DNA of 28,619 bases, taken from assembly GCA_945876305.1 (NCBI GenBank), contig CAMCOB010000004.1, positions 1-28,619 of the forward strand. Reading direction: 5' to 3'. Below the pieces are notes generated by a model. It worked only from the letters and a program-made list of their open reading frames with translations. It had not been told where the DNA came from and made no database searches. Positions 1 through 8,433 of the stretch are shown one piece after another. The stretch is from Bifidobacterium breve (GTDB taxonomy: Bacteria; Actinomycetota; Thermoleophilia; Miltoncostaeales; Miltoncostaeaceae). The translations under genes and the position numbers were made by a program. Every line of letters starts with the position of its first letter. Position 1 is the stretch's first letter.

Positions 1-408
1 GACGGGCGGCGCGAGGTGTACCACCGCAGCGACCCCGACGAGGCCGCCGACGACGTCCTCGTCCTCACCGACGACGAGGCCCGCCAGCTGGGTTCCATCT
101 TGGGCGGCGTGGTGTACCGGCCGGAGCTCGCCGAGCACCTTGACGTGGCGCTCAAAGACTTGGCACTCGAATGGGTGGACATCCCAGCCGACAGCCCGCT
201 TGTGGGCAGTACCGTGCAGACCTGTCGCATACGCCGGACCACGGGCGGCACGATCGTGGCCATCCTGCGCACGGAGGGGGCACTTCCCATGCCGCATCCG
301 GATGAACCCATCAGGGCCAACGACACCCTGGTGATTCTCACGCGACCCGACACCTTCGATGAAATCCAGCGACTCGTGGCAGACGGCCCTCCGTCGGACG
401 CCGCCTGA
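1..408 (+). CDS. RCK_C/TrkA-C domain protein, KhtT-like cation:proton antiporter regulatory subunit (5' partial)
   Basis: The frame is already open at base 1, so the N-terminus lies outside the window; the GTG at 16 is internal. The visible 135 codons contain a stretch ending in LTDDEARQLGSILGG, then an RCK_C (TrkA-C) fold from about residue 50 with the typical pattern 'IPADSPLVGSTV ... GGTIVAILR ... PIRANDTLVIL'. In the KhtT/YhaT family this domain binds a ligand and gates a membrane K+/H+ antiporter, so a cytoplasmic regulatory role is likely. The antiporter gene would be expected upstream, outside the window. The family call rests on recalled sequence patterns; the exact ligand and transported ion are not visible. 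Confidence 0.8.
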   Translation, partial: DGRREVYHRSDPDEAADDVLVLTDDEARQLGSILGGVVYRPELAEHLDVALKDLALEWVDIPADSPLVGSTVQTCRIRRTTGGTIVAILRTEGALPMPHPDEPIRANDTLVILTRPDTFDEIQRLVADGPPSDAA

Positions 409-433
409 GTCCCTTCGGGGCGGCGGCGACTCC

Positions 434-2044
434 ATGAGGGATCCGGACAGGCGCGACCTCTGGTCGGTGCTCCGCGGTCGGGGTACCCCGTCGCTGCGTG
501 GGCTGCTCACGCGCGTGGTGGTAGGCGTGGGGCTGGTGCTGGGTGTGCTCAGCGCCCTGGCCATCATCGGCGTGTACTCATCTACGGCGTCGTACCGCGA
601 CGATCAGCAGGCGGCCGTCACGCGCGCCACCACGGCCGAGTCCATCCTCGCCGACCTGCTGAATGCCGAGACCGGCGTGAGCGGGTACACACTGACTGGC
701 CGGCCCAACTATCTGGTGCCGTACGTCAAGGCCGAGGCCTCGTACCCGCGCAGCATCGCGCGGCTGCAGGGGCTCGTGATCGGCAGCCCCAAACTGGAGC
801 AGTCGGTGGCCTCGATCGACCGCGCCGCAAAGCTGTGGTTCTCGGAGGCCGCGACCCTCATTGACCTGCGCAAGCAGGGCAACATCCAGGGTGCGGTGGA
901 TCGCATCAATCAGGGCATCGACAAGGCCCGCCTCGATGCGCTGCGAGCAGAGCAGGCCGAACTCCGGGGGCTTGTGGAGCGCGAGCGTGAGACTGCCCTT
1001 CGCCGTGCCGACCGCCGGCGCACACTCACCATTCTCGCGCTCCTCCTCGGATCCGTTCTCGCCGTGCTCACCGTTCTGGGCGCCACGCGGCTGCTGTGGC
1101 GCCGGGTGGGTGCCCCGCTCGGATCGCTGCTGCAGGGAGTGCGGCGCGTGGCTGTGGGCCGCACGGGCGAGATGGTGCCGCTGCCGGAGCACGCTGCGCG
1201 TGAGGTTGACCAACTGGTGGAGTCGTTTAACGAGATGCAGGGGCAGGTGGTGGTGCAGCGTGACGCCGCCGAGGCCAGCGCCCGTCGTACCGAGGCCGCG
1301 CGCGCCGAGCGGCGCCTGTGGCGCACGGTGGAGAAGGGTCTCCTTCCCGAGAACCTGCCCGCGGTTCCGGGCCTGCGCCTGGCGGCCCGCTATCTGCCCA
1401 TGAGCCCGGGGCTTGCCATCGGGGGAGACTTCTACGACGCCCGGGTGCTGCCTGACGGAAGTCTTGTTGTTGTGGTGGGCGATGTCGCCGGACACGGTGC
1501 CGAGCCGGCTGCACGGGCTGCGCGCATGCGATTTGGGTGGCGGGCGCTGGTTGAGGTGGATCCCGACCCGCAGCGCGTGCTGGGTGTGCTGAACGGCCTT
1601 GTGGTTGGCCCGGGCGAACGCGAACAGGGAATTTTCTCCACCATGTGCCATTGCCACGTGTACCCCGACGGTCGCGCCGAGATCGCACTTGCCGGGCACC
1701 CCAGGCCAATCGTGATGTCCGGCGACACCGGCGCGCTTATCGAGGTGGAGGAGCGGGGCCCCATTCTTGGCTTGCTCGATCCGCCGTCATGGCCGGTGAC
1801 CGAGGTCACCATTCCCGAGGGCGGCACCTTGGTCATCTACACCGATGGTCTGGTGGAGGCGCGCCAGGGCGACGTCATGTTCGGGTCGTCGCGCGTTATC
1901 GAGACCTTGGCGGCGTCGGCACACCTGCCGCTTGAGGAGCGCATGGCATACCTCACCGAGCGGGCACGGCGCTACGACGAGGGCAACCTGCGCGACGACG
2001 TCTCGGTGCTTGCCGTGCAGCGGGTACCGCGGCTCGACGGCTAG
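434..2044 (+). CDS. Membrane-bound CHASE3-HAMP-SpoIIE (PP2C-type) phosphatase, RsbU-like
   Basis: This is a 536-residue signalling phosphatase. The order is TM1 (about 28-49), an extracytoplasmic CHASE3-like helical sensor (about 50-195), TM2 (about 198-222), HAMP (about 223-272), a short coiled coil, and a SpoIIE/PP2C phosphatase domain (about 300-535). Metal-binding motifs are present: GGDFYD (330-335), GDVAGHG (349-355) and DDVSVL (from D521). Family members dephosphorylate anti-sigma-factor antagonists (STAS proteins) in partner-switching pathways; no STAS or RsbW-type gene is in this window, so the target is unknown. The frame stays open upstream to 359, but that would overlap the previous gene, so I chose the ATG at 434 with a G-rich stretch before it. 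Its stop shares a CTAG tetramer with the convergent response regulator. Confidence 0.88.
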   Translation: MRDPDRRDLWSVLRGRGTPSLRGLLTRVVVGVGLVLGVLSALAIIGVYSSTASYRDDQQAAVTRATTAESILADLLNAETGVSGYTLTGRPNYLVPYVKAEASYPRSIARLQGLVIGSPKLEQSVASIDRAAKLWFSEAATLIDLRKQGNIQGAVDRINQGIDKARLDALRAEQAELRGLVERERETALRRADRRRTLTILALLLGSVLAVLTVLGATRLLWRRVGAPLGSLLQGVRRVAVGRTGEMVPLPEHAAREVDQLVESFNEMQGQVVVQRDAAEASARRTEAARAERRLWRTVEKGLLPENLPAVPGLRLAARYLPMSPGLAIGGDFYDARVLPDGSLVVVVGDVAGHGAEPAARAARMRFGWRALVEVDPDPQRVLGVLNGLVVGPGEREQGIFSTMCHCHVYPDGRAEIALAGHPRPIVMSGDTGALIEVEERGPILGLLDPPSWPVTEVTIPEGGTLVIYTDGLVEARQGDVMFGSSRVIETLAASAHLPLEERMAYLTERARRYDEGNLRDDVSVLAVQRVPRLDG

Positions 2045-2784
2045 ACCCGCCGGCGCCCCACGGGGAATGCCTTGGCGATGGCTTCCAGGCGGTACCCGAC
2101 CCGGTGCTCGGTCTGCACATAGGTGTAGCGCCCACCGGTCTCGTCAACCTTGCGGCGCAGCCGGCGCACCAGAACGTCGACCGAACGGTCGCCATGCGGG
2201 CGCTCGCCGCCCCACACACGCTCAAAGATCTCGTCGCGCGAGAGTGAGCGGCCCTTCTCCTCGGCGAGGATCCACAGCAGTTTGGTCTCGAGCGGGGTAA
2301 GTGGCGCCACCTCGTCGGCAACCCGTACTTGCAGACGGTCGCGGTCGATCTCGAGGTCGCCCATCGACACCTCAGATGGATCACCCTCGCCCATCACCTC
2401 GGCACGCCGCAGAGCCGTATCGAGCCGTGCCACCAGCTCGCGGGCCGAGAATGGCTTTCGCAAGAGGTCGTCGGCCCCGAGCGTGAGTGCTTCAAGACGC
2501 TCTCCCTCGTCGGGGCGCGCGGTCATCACGATGATGGGAAGATTGGGAGCCCAGCGGCGCACATCGCGGATGATTGCCCACCCGTCCACGTGCGGCAGCA
2601 TCAGGTCGAGCACCACGGCATCGGGCTGCCATGCCTTCAGTGTGGTGAGGGCGGCGAGTCCGTCACGGGCCACGCTGGTGGCGTATCCGGCCTTGGCCAG
2701 ATGCCACGCCACGGCCTGCGCGGTGGACTCATCATCCTCAACCACAAGGACGGTGCGACGGTTCGGATCAGGAGGAGTGCTCAT
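2041..2784 (-). CDS. OmpR/PhoB-family response regulator, probable phosphate-starvation regulator
   Basis: This 247-residue regulator has a receiver domain (about 11-122) and an OmpR-type winged-helix DNA-binding domain (about 138-235). Acidic pocket residues E16-D17-D18, phospho-acceptor D60 (VVLDLMLP), T88 and K110 are all present, so it should be phosphorylatable. It is divergent from pstS, and the shared intergenic DNA carries 11-bp-phased GTGA/TCAC repeats, the geometry bound by PhoB/PhoP tandem dimers. I therefore infer a PhoP/PhoB role, probably autoregulated. No histidine kinase (PhoR/SenX3) or PhoU gene lies in the window. The ATG start has a TAACGT hexamer 9 nt upstream and no Shine-Dalgarno, suggesting a near-leaderless mRNA. 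The minus-strand TAG lies within the CTAG shared with the convergent phosphatase gene. Confidence 0.9.
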   Translation of the reverse strand: MSTPPDPNRRTVLVVEDDESTAQAVAWHLAKAGYATSVARDGLAALTTLKAWQPDAVVLDLMLPHVDGWAIIRDVRRWAPNLPIIVMTARPDEGERLEALTLGADDLLRKPFSARELVARLDTALRRAEVMGEGDPSEVSMGDLEIDRDRLQVRVADEVAPLTPLETKLLWILAEEKGRSLSRDEIFERVWGGERPHGDRSVDVLVRRLRRKVDETGGRYTYVQTEHRVGYRLEAIAKAFPVGRRRV

Positions 2785-2793
2785 ATGACGGCG

Positions 2794-2799
2794 ACGTTA
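2794..2799 (-). promoter_or_regulatory. Predicted -10 box (TAACGT) of the response regulator gene
   Basis: Read on the minus strand, TAACGT lies 9 nt before the ATG at 2784, matching the TANNNT pattern at several other starts here. A -35 element 17 bp further up would fall at about 2817-2822, against the first Pho-box unit (2821), which fits activation by the phosphorylated regulator. Confidence 0.5.
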
Positions 2800-2820
2800 C
2801 GTCTGCGTCAGCGATGAATC

Positions 2821-2868
2821 GTGACCGACTCGTGAACAGGCCGTGAATACGTGAAAACGACAGCGTGA
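2821..2868 (-). promoter_or_regulatory. Pho-box array facing the response regulator gene
   Basis: GTGA (TCAC on the minus strand) recurs at 2821, 2832, 2843 and 2865, that is at 0, 11, 22 and 44 bp; the position at 33 bp (2854) is degenerate. Three of the four extend to GTGAA. Spacing of 11 bp in direct orientation is the hallmark of PhoB/PhoP sites, where each unit binds one monomer. The array sits just upstream of the predicted response-regulator promoter, so it probably mediates autoregulation. Confidence 0.75.
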
Positions 2869-2874
2869 AGCGGT

Positions 2875-2922
2875 TTCACAGCATGTTCACAGAATGCCTG
2901 TAACAGGTCACACGTCGTTCAC
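2875..2922 (+). promoter_or_regulatory. Pho-box array facing pstS
   Basis: TCAC recurs on the plus strand at 2876 and 2887 (11 bp apart) and again at 2908 and 2919 (11 bp apart), with 21 bp between the pairs. Three of the four read TTCAC, close to the actinobacterial PhoP core GTTCAC. The array points towards pstS, opposite to the neighbouring GTGA array. I could not identify a convincing -10 box between 2922 and the pstS start. Confidence 0.75.
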
Positions 2923-2990
2923 AGGAGTGGGGGAACACTGCGTCGACTCGCGGGGCGCACCCGGGAGGAAGTGTTCCCAGCAATCATCTC

Positions 2991-2995
2991 AGGAG
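2991..2995 (+). promoter_or_regulatory. Shine-Dalgarno AGGAG deciding the pstS start
   Basis: AGGAG at 2991-2995 lies 11 nt before the GTG at 3007. The in-frame GTG at 2971 has a GGGAGG only 2 nt upstream, too close to work. The start at 3007 also gives a clean signal peptide. Confidence 0.6.
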
Positions 2996-3006
2996 ATATC
3001 TCAAAC

Positions 3007-4068
3007 GTGAACCGCTCTCTCCGTAACGTCGCGCTGCTGTCCGCCGCGGGCCTTTCGCTCGTCGGCTCGGCAAGCGCATTCGGCAAAGCAACCGGCTCCG
3101 GCGCAACGTTCCCCGCCATCGCCTACCAGACCTGGTGCTCCGACTCCGGCCTCTGCTCGTACACGGGCGTTGGCTCCGGGTCAGGCATCAAGGCCCTCGC
3201 CGCCAAGACCGTCAACTTCGCCGGTTCAGACGTCATCATGACCGACGCACAGGTCGCCACCTACGGTGGTGCCAATGTCACCTACGTCCCCACGCTCTTG
3301 GGCGCCATCGCCATCCCCCTGAACATCTCGGGTGTCACCGGCAACAAGGTCAAGTTTGACGGCTCGACTCTCGGCGACATCTTCTCGGGTGCCATTACTG
3401 CGTGGAACGACCCCAAGATCACCAAGATCAACAAGGGCATCGCGTTCCCGGCCGCACCCATCACGGTGTGCGTGCGCAGTGACGCCTCGGGCACCTCGGG
3501 CAACTTCAGCAACTTCCTGTCCAAGGTGAGCGCTTCCTACAAGGCGAAGGTGAGCGCGGGTGGCCAGAACCAGACTCCTGCCTGGACGGCTCCCCTCAAG
3601 CAGTCGGCATCCGGCAACGCCGGTGTGGCCAACTGCATCAACACCAACAACAACTCCATCGGCTACGTCGACCTGGGCGACGCCATGCGCGCCGGCCTGA
3701 CGACCAACGTTGCCGCCATTGGCCACAACCGCATCGTCAAGGGCAAGGGCCGCGTGATGCAGTTTGTGATCCCGTCGACCAAGTCGATTCAGCTCGGCGG
3801 TACGCCCACGGCTGCGCAGACCGCCAAGATCAAGGCTGGCGACCTCAAGATCGACTTCACCGCGTCGCCGAACTCGAACGCGTACCCCATCACCACCACC
3901 ACGTTCATTCTGGTGCGTGCTGGCATGCCGAACAACGGTGAGGTCTCTCAGGTGCTGTCGTACTTCCTGGGCAAGCCCGCTCAGAGCAAGCTGGAGAGCC
4001 TCGGCTTCGTGGCACTCTCGGGTGCGCTGCGCACTGGCGCCAACAAGACGCTGTCGAACCTGGGCTAG
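3007..4068 (+). CDS. pstS: Phosphate ABC transporter substrate-binding protein PstS
   Basis: This 353-residue preprotein captures phosphate outside the membrane and delivers it to PstCA. From the GTG at 3007 it has a classical signal peptide: basic N-region (NRSLRN), hydrophobic core (VALLSAAGLSLVGS) and an ASA cleavage site near residue 24. There is no lipobox cysteine, which is unusual, as PstS is typically a lipoprotein in Gram-positive bacteria. The mature protein opens with the family motif GSGATFP and later carries SDASGTSGNF, the phosphate-contacting loop. Extra cysteines (WCSDSGLC) may form a disulfide. It is the first gene of the pst cluster, behind a Pho-box array, and is followed by two hairpins before pstCA, consistent with higher expression of the binding protein. 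Confidence 0.93.
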   Translation: MNRSLRNVALLSAAGLSLVGSASAFGKATGSGATFPAIAYQTWCSDSGLCSYTGVGSGSGIKALAAKTVNFAGSDVIMTDAQVATYGGANVTYVPTLLGAIAIPLNISGVTGNKVKFDGSTLGDIFSGAITAWNDPKITKINKGIAFPAAPITVCVRSDASGTSGNFSNFLSKVSASYKAKVSAGGQNQTPAWTAPLKQSASGNAGVANCINTNNNSIGYVDLGDAMRAGLTTNVAAIGHNRIVKGKGRVMQFVIPSTKSIQLGGTPTAAQTAKIKAGDLKIDFTASPNSNAYPITTTTFILVRAGMPNNGEVSQVLSYFLGKPAQSKLESLGFVALSGALRTGANKTLSNLG

Positions 4069-4085
4069 TCAACTCGTTGAGTTGA
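4069..4085 (+). other. Small hairpin directly after the pstS stop
   Basis: TCAACTC-GTT-GAGTTGA is a perfect 7-bp stem with a 3-nt loop beginning at the base after the pstS stop codon. With the larger stem at 4100-4133 it could stabilise the 3' end of a pstS-only transcript. Confidence 0.5.
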
Positions 4086-4099
4086 TCCCTGCAGTTCCC

Positions 4100-4133
4100 G
4101 GGGGCACCGGTTGCACATGCATCCGGTGCCCCC
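4100..4133 (+). terminator. Intercistronic GC-rich hairpin between pstS and pstCA
   Basis: GGGGGCACCGG (4100-4110) and CCGGTGCCCCC (4123-4133) form a perfect 11-bp stem with a 12-nt loop. No long T-run follows, but a stem this strong is likely a terminator or attenuator. A separate Pho box lies just downstream, so pstCA may have its own promoter. Confidence 0.6.
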
Positions 4134-4138
4134 GTGCG

Positions 4139-4155
4139 TTTCACATCAAGTTCAC
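4139..4155 (+). promoter_or_regulatory. Second Pho box, upstream of pstCA
   Basis: TTCAC occurs at 4140-4144 and 4151-4155, exactly 11 bp apart, in the same orientation as the pstS-facing array. It lies after the 11-bp hairpin and before the fused permease gene, suggesting a second PhoP-dependent promoter inside the cluster. No clear -10 box could be picked. Confidence 0.6.
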
Positions 4156-4209
4156 ATGCCGTCGGGCACCATTGCTGGCGGTCAACCACTCACCATCGAA
4201 CCCGGGGAC

Positions 4210-6236
4210 ATGACGCCACCGCCTCCGCCTGCGCCTCCCGACGAGGCACTCGCCCGACAGCTCCCATCACCGCTACGGCGTACCGGGTCCAGCATCGCGG
4301 CCGACCGTACCTATACGGGCCTTGCGGTAGGCGCTGCCGTCATTGCGGTGGTCTTTGTGGGGTACCTCATCTGGAACACCGTTGCCCAGACCGGCGAGGT
4401 GTGGTCCACCTTCGGGGTGTGGGGGTTCCTGACGGGCGATCAGTGGTTGCCCACCCCGGTGAGCGGTGCTCCCATCTTCGGAGCCCTGCCGTTTATCTAC
4501 GGCACCCTGATGACGTCCATCCTGGCGCTCATGATTGCCGTGCCGGCTGCCATCGGTATCGCGCTTGCCACGGTGGTGCTGCTGCCCAAGAAGCTGCGCG
4601 GCCCCATCGGCGCCATGATCAACCTGCTTGCAGCCGTGCCGTCGGTCATCTTCGGTCTCTGGGGCCTCACCGTGCTGGTGCCATTCCTCAAGCCTGCGCT
4701 CGAGTGGCTGTCGACCACCTTCGGCGGACTCAACATCTTTGGGTGGCACCCGTTTGAGGGGCCCATCACCTCGGGCTCGTATCTCATCTCTGCGCTTGTG
4801 CTGGCCGTTATGGTGCTGCCGATCATCACGGCCATCATCCGCGAGGTGCTGCTAACCGTGCCCCGTGATCAGCAGGAGGCCGCCTATGCGCTGGGCGCCA
4901 CTCGCTGGGAGATGGTGCGCAACTCAATGCTGCCGTGGGCCCGCTCGGGAATCGTGGGGGCGTCGGCGCTGGGTCTGGGCCGTGCGGTGGGCGAGACAAT
5001 CGCCATCGCTCTGCTGCTTGGCAATAGTCCCGGCATATTCACGTCCCTTGTGGGGCCGGGGTCGACCCTCGCGTCGATCATCGCCCTGCAGACCGGTGAG
5101 GCATCGGGGCTCCAGCTGTCGGCACTCACCGCCCTCGCTGTGGTGCTGTTTGTGCTCGCCTTTGGCATCAATGCTCTGGCGCGGCTCTTGGTGCGCCGCC
5201 ACGAGGGCGGGGCCGCGCGCAAGGGTGGCCTCGTGTCACGCGCTGTGACCGGAATCGTCGGGCTCTTTCCCCGCCGCGCGCCGAAGAACGTGCAGGCATC
5301 GCCGCCCCTGGCTGCTGGCGCCCCGCCGCCGCCCCCTCCGCGCCGCGAGCCAGCCACGATCAGCGGATCTGCATCACTCTCGCGTTCGCGCCGCGTGCGG
5401 TCGCGTCTTGGGGAAGGGGTCGTGTGGTTCAGCCTTGCCTTCGGCATGGTGCCGCTCATTCTGGTGATCTGGGAGATGGTGCGCCTGGGGCTACCCGCCA
5501 TCTCCGGATCGTTCTTCACCGAACTGCCACCCACCGATCCATCGAGTTACGCGGGGGGTATCTCAAACGCGCTCGTGGGCACGCTCATCCTTATGGGCAT
5601 CGCCACACTCATTGCAGCGCCGCTCGGGATCCTCACCGCGCTCTTCATCCGCGATGTCGCCCGACCGGGCACCATCAGCGGAAAGATCGGCTCCGCCGTG
5701 GGCTTTGTGGTGGACATCCTCTTGGGGGTGCCGTCCATTGTGGTGGGGCTCATCGTGTATCTGGGCGTGGTGATCGTGATGGGGCACTTCTCGGCCTGGG
5801 CGGGTGGCATCGCGCTCGCCATCATCATGTTCCCAGTGGTGGTGCGGGCATCTGACGAGGTGCTGCAATTGGTGCCGCAGGCGCAGAAAGAAGCCGCCAT
5901 GGCGCTGGGCGCGCCGAAGTGGCGCACGACCCTCGCCATTGTCATCCCGGCGGCGCTGCCGGGCATCATCACTGGCGTGCTGCTGGGTGTGGCACGAGCA
6001 TCGGGCGAGACGGCCCCGCTTCTGTTCACCTCGCTCGGTAATCAGTTCTTCTCGACCGCTCTCAACGAACCGATCTCCGCCATCCCGCAACTCATTTATC
6101 AGCGAACGATTCAGGTGGCCACGCCGGCATCGCTGCAACTTGCATGGGGTGCAGCCCTGGTTCTTGTCGCAATCATCTTCATCCTGAACATTGGCGGAGC
6201 GTTGATATCCCGCCGCTCACGAACGCTGGAGGTACG

Positions 6237-6240
<4 letters not shown>
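4210..6240 (+). CDS. Fused phosphate ABC transporter permease PstC-PstA
   Basis: One open frame encodes both inner-membrane permease subunits, normally two genes. From the ATG at 4210 it is 676 residues. Residues 1-~345 are PstC-like (first TM about 30-50, EAA loop from E223, EAAYALGATRW). A hydrophilic linker of about 50 residues with a run of prolines (near 371) follows. Residues ~395-676 are PstA-like (EAA loop from E561, EAAMALGAPKW). Both EAA loops, which dock on PstB, look intact. The start is uncertain: the frame is open from 4111 and an ATG at 4156 is also possible, but the Pho box at 4139-4155 argues for a start downstream. Neither ATG has a good Shine-Dalgarno. The stop overlaps the pstB start (ATGA). 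Confidence 0.9.
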
Positions 6241-7175
<935 letters not shown>

Positions 7176-7191
7176 GAACCAGCTGTTCCGC

Positions 7192-7221
7192 TGGGCAACT
7201 GGCGTCGTTGCCAGTGGCCCA
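7192..7221 (+). terminator. Hairpin after pstB, probable terminator
   Basis: TGGGCAACTGGC (7192-7203) pairs with GCCAGTGGCCCA (7210-7221) in a 12-bp stem with one mismatch and a 6-nt loop, 17 bp after the pstB stop. There is no T-run. Confidence 0.5.
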
Positions 7222-7273
7222 GTGCGTCACGGGCGTAACCACAGGCGCACGTTCTGATGGAACTATGCGTCAT

Positions 7274-7323
7274 GGCCCCGGTGCGCTGGCGAAATGTGCG
7301 CCCCCGCTGGGTGCGCCGGGGCC
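7274..7323 (-). terminator. Long imperfect GC-rich stem-loop in the convergent gap
   Basis: GGCCCCGGTGCGC (7274-7286) and GTGCGCCGGGGCC (7311-7323) pair over 13 bp with two mismatched or wobble positions and a 24-nt loop. It lies just after the stop of the minus-strand flippase-like gene and may end its transcript. Confidence 0.4.
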
Positions 7324-7334
7324 CCGCAGCCGGG

Positions 7335-8432
7335 CTACGCGCCGCCGGGAGCCTCTCCGTGAGGCACCACCGGGTCTTCGAGGTCGTGCTCCTCCCGCTC
7401 GGCGTCGGCGCGCAATTGCTTAAAGCCCACGCCCTCGATGAGCAGGAAGATAAAGCCCACGGCGACGCCCACGGCCATCTCGGTGGCCTGAAGGACGATG
7501 GAGAACGCCAGTGCATCGGCGGCACTCACGCCGTATGAGGCGGTGAGGGGCACAACGGCCGCAGCCTGGAACACCACGAGGTTTCCGGGGAGGATCGGAA
7601 ATGACTGGGCAAGTGTGATGGTGACCAGCAGCAGGCCCGCGCCGCCCCAGCCCACATACCCAAGGCCGAAGGCGCCGAGGGTGGCGTAGATGCCGGCCCA
7701 CTGGGCAAGCCAGGTACCGAAGCTGGGGATGGCGACCGATGCCATGTGGCGGGGGTCGCGAAGGCCGACGTGGCTCTCGTGCACTGCAGCCCACAGGCGG
7801 CGCAGTGCGCGCATGGCCCGGTGCCAGATGTTTCCGGTGGAAAGCCAATCGGGCACCTGGGTGCCGGGGCGCTGCAGCATGGCCACCACCAGCACCACCA
7901 GACAGATGACACCGAGCACTGCGGTGATCACCCAGGCATATGAGGGCAGCGGCAGGAAGAGCCCGATGAGGATCACCAGGAACACCCACGCGACCGTGGT
8001 GATGATGTTCTCCACCACCACGGTGCCAAGCAGCACCGTGGTGGAGAGATCCTCGCCTGTCCGGTTGAGCCGGCGCTTGGCCAGCAGCACCTTGGCGATC
8101 TCGCCCACGCGTGCGGCCAAAATCGTGTTGAAGAGGAATCCCACCATGAGCGGGCTCAGCAGGTCGAGGTAGCGCGTTTTCTTCTTGAGGCTCGGCAGGC
8201 CATCCACCACGCCCTTCCACGCCAGGCCCTTCAGCAGCACCGACGCGAAGTTGGCCAGCACGGCGATGACCAGCAGCCAGAGGTTGTCGAGCCGGAAGGC
8301 CGAGAGGATGGCCGACCAGTCCACGCGCCAGAGCACCAGCAGCACCACGGTGATGATTGCCGTGAGCCGGATTGCATGCCATCCCCATTTGGGCATGTGG
8401 CGCCGCCTGGGTGAGGGGGTGTCGGTGCTCAC
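7335..8432 (-). CDS. Lysylphosphatidylglycerol synthase TM-region / flippase-like integral membrane protein
   Basis: This 365-residue polytopic membrane protein belongs to the LPG_synthase_TM (UPF0104/YbhN, AglD-like) group. About eight hydrophobic segments are visible, with the family signatures 'NTILAARVGEIAKVLLAKRR' after the second or third segment and 'FPILPGNLVVFQAA' near the C-terminus. It has only the membrane domain, without the C-terminal aminoacyl-transfer domain of MprF, so its role is probably lipid or lipid-linked glycan handling rather than lysine transfer. The GTG start at 8432 is 1 bp after the stop of the upstream deacetylase, so the two are probably translated together and may act on cell-envelope glycans. 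The C-terminal tail is hydrophilic and charged. Confidence 0.85.
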   Translation of the reverse strand: MSTDTPSPRRRHMPKWGWHAIRLTAIITVVLLVLWRVDWSAILSAFRLDNLWLLVIAVLANFASVLLKGLAWKGVVDGLPSLKKKTRYLDLLSPLMVGFLFNTILAARVGEIAKVLLAKRRLNRTGEDLSTTVLLGTVVVENIITTVAWVFLVILIGLFLPLPSYAWVITAVLGVICLVVLVVAMLQRPGTQVPDWLSTGNIWHRAMRALRRLWAAVHESHVGLRDPRHMASVAIPSFGTWLAQWAGIYATLGAFGLGYVGWGGAGLLLVTITLAQSFPILPGNLVVFQAAAVVPLTASYGVSAADALAFSIVLQATEMAVGVAVGFIFLLIEGVGFKQLRADAEREEHDLEDPVVPHGEAPGGA

Positions 8433-8433
8433 G

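Noticed and set aside
578..1699. Long minus-strand open frame of 373 codons inside the SpoIIE phosphatase gene
   Set aside because: It is antisense to a clearly coding gene; its His/Arg/Gly-rich product has no domain-like pattern. GC-rich codon bias creates such shadows.
2971..3006. Earlier GTG start for pstS
   Set aside because: The nearest Shine-Dalgarno is only 2 nt away, and the extra residues would disrupt the signal peptide N-region.
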